Positions 63,920 through 64,000 of a stretch of DNA of 64,000 nucleotides are shown piece by piece; position 1 is the first letter of the stretch; every line of letters starts with the position of its first letter. Below the pieces are notes generated by a model, which was given only the letters and a program-made list of their open reading frames with translations, did no database searches and was not told the origin of the DNA. The DNA is taken from assembly GCA_039679375.1 (NCBI GenBank), contig JBDKVA010000076.1, positions 12,780 through 76,779 on the forward strand. Direction: 5' to 3'. Both the position numbers and the translations under genes were made by a program. The DNA comes from JBDKVA01 sp039679375 (lineage in GTDB: Bacteria; Bacillota; Clostridia; Acetivibrionales; DTU013).

Positions 63920-64000
63920 GAGTATCCTCCAAATTACTCCTTGGAGTTTTTAAACCATAGTCGAAAAACTCCTTAGATTTTTTAGAGTATTGTCTCATAC

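Larger units (their letters stand above)
61541..64000 (-). mobile_element. IS66-family insertion sequence, one end outside the window
   Basis: The left end starts with GTAAGCGTC at 61541, the terminal sequence typical of IS66 elements. The three IS66 genes tnpA, tnpB and tnpC follow in order on the minus strand. The matching inverse end (CGCTTAC) is not seen before 64000, so the element continues past the window. Confidence 0.88.

Noticed and set aside
1..64000. CRISPR array
   Set aside because: No regularly spaced direct repeats were seen anywhere in the window.

Overview
The window looks like chromosome of an anaerobic, spore-forming Firmicute, most likely a Clostridia member of moderate G+C. 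The evidence is a cysteine T-box ahead of cysE-cysS, a tandem glycine riboswitch ahead of gcvT-gcvH-gcvPA-gcvPB, the clostridial block mrnC-rlmB-sigH, sigma-A promoters with near-consensus boxes, strong AGGAGG-type ribosome sites and a set of CotS/CotSA-like spore-coat genes with sigma-K-like promoters.

Layout. 0-2 kb: an edge-truncated protein, a cysteine-containing protein that resembles clostridial spore-surface proteins, and a small holin-family membrane protein. 2.1-5 kb: promoter, T-box, cysE, cysS and a small unknown gene. 5.1-14.5 kb: a spore-surface and glycan cluster. It has two CotSA-like glycosyltransferases, two CotS-like kinase-fold proteins, UDP-glucose dehydrogenase, a UDP-uronate-type epimerase, and small proteins sharing one helical domain, one of them fused to a beta-propeller. 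14.7 kb: lipoate ligase. 15.9-50.4 kb: a hybrid NRPS / trans-AT PKS gene cluster. 50.4-55.2 kb: glycine riboswitch and glycine cleavage operon. 55.7-58.8 kb: mrnC, rlmB, sigH, tRNA-Gly and tRNA-Thr. 58.8-64 kb: a mobile or defence zone with a tRNA-Thr fragment, an integrase remnant, a DNA methyltransferase, a DpnI-type nuclease and an IS66 element that leaves the window.

The biosynthetic cluster is the main discovery. Reading the genes in order gives: FAAL-ACP-C-A(Gly-like)-PCP-KS-KR-DH-ACP / KS-(dead AT)-ACP / docking-C-A(Ser)-PCP / KS-KR-ACP / free AT / docking-C-A(Gly-like)-PCP-KS0-ACP-BtrH-like domain / free ACP. Accessory genes are a separate BtrH-like protein, a type II thioesterase, a PvdE/SyrD-type cyclic-peptide exporter and a surface lipoprotein with an N-terminal-nucleophile (C45-like) amide hydrolase domain. 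No terminal thioesterase is present. I infer an N-acylated, Gly/Ser-containing polyketide-peptide. It would be released by butirosin-like acyl transfer to an amine, exported, and perhaps deacylated outside the cell as in pyoverdine maturation. None of the product chemistry is proven by sequence alone.

The ~51 kb between cysS and mrnC, genes that are usually neighbours in clostridia, is therefore accessory. A perfect 39-bp direct repeat occurs just after the cysS region and again between rlmB and sigH. Within this insert the NRPS/PKS cluster also separates lplA from the gcv operon, two functionally linked loci.
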